DNA of 33,572 nt, from assembly GCA_964431365.1 (NCBI GenBank), contig CAYSJJ010000047.1, forward strand, positions 1 through 33,572. Direction: 5' to 3'. Of this stretch, positions 30,654 through 33,572 are shown in pieces (position 1 is the stretch's first letter; each line of letters starts with the position of its first letter). A program made the position numbers and the translations under genes. Origin of the DNA: Geomobilibacter sp964431365 (GTDB lineage: Bacteria > Desulfobacterota > Desulfuromonadia > Geobacterales > DSM-12255). The notes beneath the pieces were generated by a model, which worked only from the letters and a program-made list of their open reading frames with translations, was not told where the DNA came from and did no database searches.

Positions 30654-31301
30654 ATGTTTGACGGGATATTCTGGGACAACGACGGGGTGCTGATGGAGAC
30701 CGAGCACCTCTATTATCAGGCCAATGCCGAGGCGCTGGCGCAGGCGGGGGTGGAGCTCTCCCTCGAAGAGTTCTGCCGGATCTCCCTGCGCCAGGGGGAG
30801 AGCGTCCTCGGCCTCGCCGCCGGAGCGGGACAGGGCGAGAGCGAAGCAGCGGAACTGCGCCGGGTGCGCGACGACATCTATTACCGGCTGCTGGGAGAGG
30901 AGTCGCGGGTGTACCCGGGCGTGCGTAACACCCTGGAGCGGCTCCACGGCCGGCTCCCCATGGCGATCGTAACCAGCTGCCGGCGGGAGAATTTCATGCA
31001 GATGCACCGCACCAGCGGGCTGCTCGGCTATTTCGATTTCATCCTCACCCGCGAGGAGTACGGAGCATCGAAGCCCGATCCGGAGCCGTACCGGACCGCC
31101 TGTGCCCGGGCCGGACTCAGTCCCGGGCGCTGCCTGGCGATAGAGGATTCGGAGCGGGGTGTCACCTCAGCAGCCCGGGCCGGGCTGGTCGTCGCCGCGA
31201 TCCCCGGCGACATGAACCGTGGGGGCGATTTCGGCGCCGCCCGCTGGCTGCTGGAAGGTATCCACGAGCTGCCGGCGCTCCTGAAACTCGATGAGAGGTG
31301 A
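30654..31301 (+). CDS. HAD-superfamily hydrolase, subfamily IA-like
   Basis: I use the ATG at 30654, so that the protein (215 residues) begins M-F-D-G-I-F-W-D-N-D-G-V-L, where D-N-D-G is the nucleophile motif I. An earlier in-frame codon only adds a charged tail. Motif II is V-T-S, motif III is S-K-P-D-P-E-P-Y with its Lys, and motif IV is I-E-D-S-E-R-G. The cap helical region lies between motifs I and II, as in beta-phosphoglucomutase-like phosphatases. It is a small cytosolic phosphotransferase or phosphatase of unknown substrate. It stands alone in the window. Confidence 0.9.
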   Translation: MFDGIFWDNDGVLMETEHLYYQANAEALAQAGVELSLEEFCRISLRQGESVLGLAAGAGQGESEAAELRRVRDDIYYRLLGEESRVYPGVRNTLERLHGRLPMAIVTSCRRENFMQMHRTSGLLGYFDFILTREEYGASKPDPEPYRTACARAGLSPGRCLAIEDSERGVTSAARAGLVVAAIPGDMNRGGDFGAARWLLEGIHELPALLKLDER

Positions 31302-31303
31302 GG

Positions 31304-31564
31304 TCACGGGGGAGGGTATACCATACGTACAAGAAAGGCGGCCAAGCGGCCGCCTTCTGTGCTCCATGATCTGTTCCGGGATGCCGTAGAACCGAGTGAG
31401 CGTCCATCCTTTGTTATACCAATTGCCTGCCGCAACGCTTCAGGCGTCCCTTTGACATCAACGGCTTGCTCACCACGTTCTAAAGACAGGCAGAATTCGA
31501 GACTGGTCGATAGGTTCCCCACATCGTAGTTACGAGCATCCCAGAACAAGCTTTCAAAGATCAA
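31304..31564 (-). pseudogene. Possible decayed gene fragment
   Basis: An 86-codon frame starts at TTG without a spaced Shine-Dalgarno sequence. It contains N-L-S-T-S-L-E-F-C-L-S-L and V-K-G-T-P-E-A-L-R-Q-A-I-G, which look protein-like, but the last third runs through a hairpin at 31335-31356. I do not recognise a family. It may be the rest of a gene, or a chance frame. Confidence 0.25.
31335..31356. terminator. GGCGGCC stem-loop after HAD gene
   Basis: AAGGCGGCC, AAGC and GGCCGCCTT form a perfect 9-bp stem. On the minus strand it is followed by TTTCTT, on the plus strand only by a weak T-run. It lies 34 bp after the HAD stop. Confidence 0.6.
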
Positions 31565-31699
31565 TCCCTATGCCACCATATTAATCTTATCTAACAATAA
31601 ATCAAGCGGAATGTTAGCACCCCGATTCTCCTGCCCGTTGACAGTCATCGAGAAGCGGGGCCGTGACCGAAGCTGGCAAGCTCACGGAGAGATGATGCA

Positions 31700-31999
31700 T
31701 CAGGAGGCGACCCGTCGGCCGCCTCCTGAGTTTCGGAGCAGGCTATCTTCTTTCGCCCCCTCCCCCCCCTCATCCCGCCGCCGAATCCTCCTCCGCCGCG
31801 CATGCCGCCACCTTCGCCACGCACCGGTGCGGAGGACGTTCCTCCTCTTGTGGAGGGCTGCCGACGAAGTGTTGGAGAAATGCACGAAGTGATGACGGAC
31901 GTGCACGTGCCGATCGGAGTCCCTCAGGACGAAGAAGCCGGGGAACCAGAACGGATAGTGGATCCAGTCATAGAGGGCGTAGTAATCCGCGTGCAGGCA
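31700..31999 (-). pseudogene. Truncated, probably frameshifted Gly-rich protein remnant
   Basis: Read from about 31999 leftwards, a frame gives H-A-D-Y-Y-A-L-Y-D-W-I-H-Y-P-F-W-F-P-G-F-F, then H-V-H-V-R-H-H-F, and then loses protein character. In another frame the continuation is G-G-G-M-R-G-G-G-G-F-G-G-G-M-R-G, a typical low-complexity end. The two pieces look like one gene with a frameshift near 31880. No start codon lies upstream before the PEP-CTERM gene's terminator, so the 5' end is also missing. The family is not recognised; support is by eye only. Confidence 0.35.
31701..31728. terminator. GGAGGCG/CGCCTCC stem-loop
   Basis: CAGGAGGCG and CGCCTCCTG pair perfectly; between them ACC and GGC pair further around a short loop. 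It lies at the end of the remnant on the minus strand. No T-run follows. Confidence 0.4.
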
Positions 32000-32005
32000 G
32001 TTGAA

Positions 32006-32041
32006 AAAGCAAAAGGCGGCCGTATGGTCGCCTTTTGCTTT
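32006..32041 (-). terminator. Intrinsic terminator of PEP-CTERM gene
   Basis: On the minus strand AAAGCAAAAGGCG and its complement CGCCTTTTGCTTT pair around a short CC/GG-topped loop, followed by TTTTTC. It lies 22 bp after the stop of the PEP-CTERM gene. Confidence 0.85.
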
Positions 32042-32063
32042 GGTTCTCTCAGGTTGCCGGTAC

Positions 32064-33038
32064 TTATGCTTTGCCGCTCCGTCTCCTCATGAAGAAGAGC
32101 CCTGCCAGGCCACTGCCGATGAGAGCGAACGTCGAGGGCTCAGGTACGGGGGCCGGGGCCGCATTCGGTTCCCCCCACAGTTCCGCGTAGGAGTGGCCGA
32201 TTATTACTTCGCCGTTTACCACCCCGCTCAGCAGGGAGTGCCCGTTGATATCCAGATCAATGGCATTCACCTCCAGTGATCTTCTCGAAGTCCCATTGCC
32301 GCCCAATATCTGCTCATTCAGGGTGAGTGTCAGGTTGGCCAGCCCCAGCACGGAAAGATCAATCCGGGTATTGGGCGCAATGTATCCCTCCGCGTCGACG
32401 ACAGCATTGCCGGACGCGTCGACCAGGTCGGAAAGGACAATCGCTTTGCCAAAGACAAACAGATCGACGATCCTGGTGAATCCGGAAGCGGTCCATGCAC
32501 CGTACTCTCCGCTCACTGAAGCGTTGGATTCGATGACGTCGGCCCGGATGATATCCGTTAGCGAAACCACCGGTTGTCCCAGGAGACTGCCGAGGAGGCC
32601 GGTAACAGTGGGGAGGGTAGTGAGGCTAAGCCCTACGTCCAGGTTCGTTATCGACTGGTCCGCCCCTGCCGTTTTAGAGCCTGGCGTATTGTTGACGTTT
32701 GACCCTGCCCTTGTCTGCAGAACCCCCACATCGGCAGCCGTCCCGAGGGCAAACGTTACGCCCAGGCCTCCTGTGAGTGACGAATCGACATCGGAATAGA
32801 CAACGGCTCTGGTATCGACAGAGACCCCGCCGCTGTCAGCATAGGGGTTAGGGGCGTTTCCGGAGGAGTAGGTGACCGGACCGATGCCGACGTTAAGGAG
32901 GTCGCCCAGAGCGGACAGGCCAATGGATGCATTGTAAGCATTGCTCGTTCCTCCAAGGACAGTAGCGGAGGCCTGCGACCCGATAGCGAGCATGGCGATG
33001 GAAACAGTTACGGCGACGATCAGCTTCATGCTTTTCAT
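32064..33038 (-). CDS. PEP-CTERM sorting domain protein
   Basis: The 324-residue protein has a signal peptide (K-L-I-V-A-V-T-V-S-I-A-M-L-A-I, ending A-S-A). A beta-rich domain of the choice-of-anchor type follows (about 27-290). The C-terminus is V-P-E-P-S-T-F-A-L-I-G-S-G-L-A-G-L plus F-F-M-R-R-R-S-G-K, the classical PEP-CTERM signal: P-E-P motif, hydrophobic helix and basic tail. Exosortase cuts this signal and anchors the protein on the surface. No exosortase gene is in the window. GGAGG lies five bases before the ATG (33038). It would be an exopolysaccharide- or biofilm-associated protein. A sigma-54-like promoter lies upstream. Confidence 0.9.
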   Translation of the reverse strand: MKSMKLIVAVTVSIAMLAIGSQASATVLGGTSNAYNASIGLSALGDLLNVGIGPVTYSSGNAPNPYADSGGVSVDTRAVVYSDVDSSLTGGLGVTFALGTAADVGVLQTRAGSNVNNTPGSKTAGADQSITNLDVGLSLTTLPTVTGLLGSLLGQPVVSLTDIIRADVIESNASVSGEYGAWTASGFTRIVDLFVFGKAIVLSDLVDASGNAVVDAEGYIAPNTRIDLSVLGLANLTLTLNEQILGGNGTSRRSLEVNAIDLDINGHSLLSGVVNGEVIIGHSYAELWGEPNAAPAPVPEPSTFALIGSGLAGLFFMRRRSGKA

Positions 33039-33052
33039 TACTTCCTCCCTCT

Positions 33053-33068
33053 GGTAACGCGCGTTACC
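33053..33068. promoter_or_regulatory. 16-bp palindrome at PEP-CTERM gene leader
   Basis: GGTAACGCGCGTTACC is a perfect palindrome just before the ribosome binding site, in the 5' leader of the PEP-CTERM mRNA. It could be an operator or a leader hairpin. Confidence 0.5.
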
Positions 33069-33121
33069 CGTTGGCTCGGCCAGGAGACAGACAATCGTCG
33101 TGGCCCCGTTTGCCAGGACGT

Positions 33122-33137
33122 TGCATAAAGCGTGCTA
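33122..33137 (-). promoter_or_regulatory. Sigma-54-like -24/-12 promoter for PEP-CTERM gene
   Basis: On the minus strand TAGCACGCTTTATGCA matches the sigma-54 consensus TGGCACG-N4-TTGCA with two mismatches and correct spacing of the GG/AG and GC elements. It would start a transcript about 70 bp before the ATG. PEP-CTERM genes are under sigma-54 and PrsK/PrsR-type control in other bacteria. The first G of the -24 GG is A here, so activity is not certain. Confidence 0.55.
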
Positions 33138-33162
33138 AAGTATTAACTATTTATAATTAAAC

Positions 33163-33218
33163 GAAAGTTTCTATTGAAAAGGGAAAAGGGGTAGGTTATG
33201 GTGTTAAATTTTCTGACA
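33163..33218. repeat. Direct repeat copy 1, possible upstream activator site
   Basis: This 56-bp sequence recurs at 33437-33494. Its last 18 bp, GTGTTAAATTTTCTGACA (33201-33218), are identical in both copies. They read TGTCAGAAAATTTAACAC towards the PEP-CTERM gene and lie 64-80 bp upstream of the sigma-54-like promoter, where enhancer-binding proteins usually bind. A perfect -24-like TGGCACG at 33235 without a matching -12 element lies nearby on the plus strand. Confidence 0.6.
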
Positions 33219-33572
33219 GGGGTGGAAAATTTCTTGGCACGCTTGTTTTCGCATCACGGGAAACAGGGTGTCAGATCATAAAAAGTAAATGAATATAAAG
33301 ACTTATGTTGTAGCACGCTGAAGGGGGGGCTGCCGGCCAATCTTCCCACCCCATTCCCACCTCGTCTGGCCACGCAGCCGCAATCCTCCACCTCGTCACC
33401 GCCGCAACGGTGCTGCTGTCGGTCCGTTTCGGGACAGAAAGTATCTATTGAAAAAGATAAAAGGGTTAGTCCGAAAGTGTTAAATTTTCTGACAACACTA
33501 GGTAAATCGTTGCGTCTTTGCAGGGGGGCGCATTCCGGAGAGAGGGGATCATTTTCATCGACATCGGCAGCC
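33219..33572. other. Intergenic region to window end
   Basis: No gene is seen up to the right edge apart from the repeat copy at 33437-33494. Long frames are absent. The region is likely the upstream control region of the PEP-CTERM gene or of a neighbour outside the window. Confidence 0.5.
33437..33494. repeat. Direct repeat copy 2
   Basis: It begins GAAAGTATCTATTGAAAA and ends GTGTTAAATTTTCTGACA, matching copy 1 with a few changes and a 2-bp length difference. The start of one copy is 274 bp from the start of the other. It may mark a second regulatory region or a duplicated upstream segment. Confidence 0.6.

Noticed and set aside
30441..31007. Minus-strand frame overlapping the HAD gene
   Set aside because: It overlaps a well-supported HAD gene and has no ribosome binding site or family features.
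33235..33253. Second sigma-54 promoter on the plus strand (TGGCACG...)
   Set aside because: The -24 part is perfect but the -12 GC is three bases too far, so the spacing is wrong.
1..33572. CRISPR array, tRNA or rRNA genes, insertion sequences
   Set aside because: No regularly spaced repeats, no tRNA T-loop signature (GTTCGAATC-like) in a plausible cloverleaf, and no transposase-like frame were seen.

Overview
The window most resembles a chromosomal segment of a Geobacter-like deltaproteobacterium (Geobacterales/Desulfuromonadia). This is inferred from several traits together: high GC, c-type cytochromes rich in CXXCH and CX4CH haem motifs, a membrane complex built like a group 4 hydrogenase, and a PEP-CTERM surface protein behind a sigma-54-like promoter. 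No rRNA or tRNA gene was seen. Two runs of exactly 100 N (22940-23039 and 24754-24853) are scaffold gaps.

Layout. Positions 1-2407 hold an AT-richer FRG-domain gene cut by the window edge, a secreted DUF4019-like protein and an exported alpha/beta hydrolase. Positions 2520-14845 hold the main system. A plus-strand operon (6675-14845) encodes HyfB-, HyfC-, HyfE- and HyfF-like membrane subunits, a fused NuoC/NuoD-like large subunit, an IclR-type regulator, and a ferredoxin/NuoB-like small subunit. To its left lie a second, stand-alone small subunit (2520-3047), a second HyfB-like subunit on the minus strand (3145-5142) coupled to an HTH-PTS IIA fusion regulator (5139-5825), and a MazF-type toxin-antitoxin pair. 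The large subunit has lost the first (L1) CXXC pair and one of the two C-terminal cysteines that bind nickel. This is therefore an Ehr-type (energy-converting-hydrogenase-related) complex and not a hydrogenase. The ion-translocating Glu/Lys residues of the antiporter-like subunits and the iron-sulfur cysteines of the small subunits are kept.

Positions 15015-16110 encode a small tri-haem cytochrome and an exported PEBP-family protein. Positions 16117-19609 form a mostly minus-strand housekeeping or metabolic group: a small hypothetical, alanine dehydrogenase, an AmrS-type radical SAM enzyme, an adenosine-specific kinase family protein and a GreA/B-like factor. Positions 19796-21637 encode a soluble three-PAS sensor histidine kinase. 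Positions 22026-26989 form a minus-strand two-gene unit for extracytoplasmic electron transfer: a cytochrome with about 17 haem sites, and a large fibronectin-III-like protein ending in three haem motifs, interrupted by both gaps.

Positions 27256-30425 hold a DUF5684-like membrane protein, a Cys-rich secreted peptide, exported MsrA and MsrB repair enzymes and a small hypothetical. Positions 30654-33572 hold a HAD phosphatase, decayed minus-strand fragments with repeated GGCGGCC hairpins, and a PEP-CTERM protein with a sigma-54-like promoter and duplicated upstream motifs. The strongest leads are the nickel-less complex with its duplicated antiporter and small-subunit modules and two unusual regulators, the unusual haem motifs, a 45-bp palindrome at 21950, and the sigma-54/PEP-CTERM control region.
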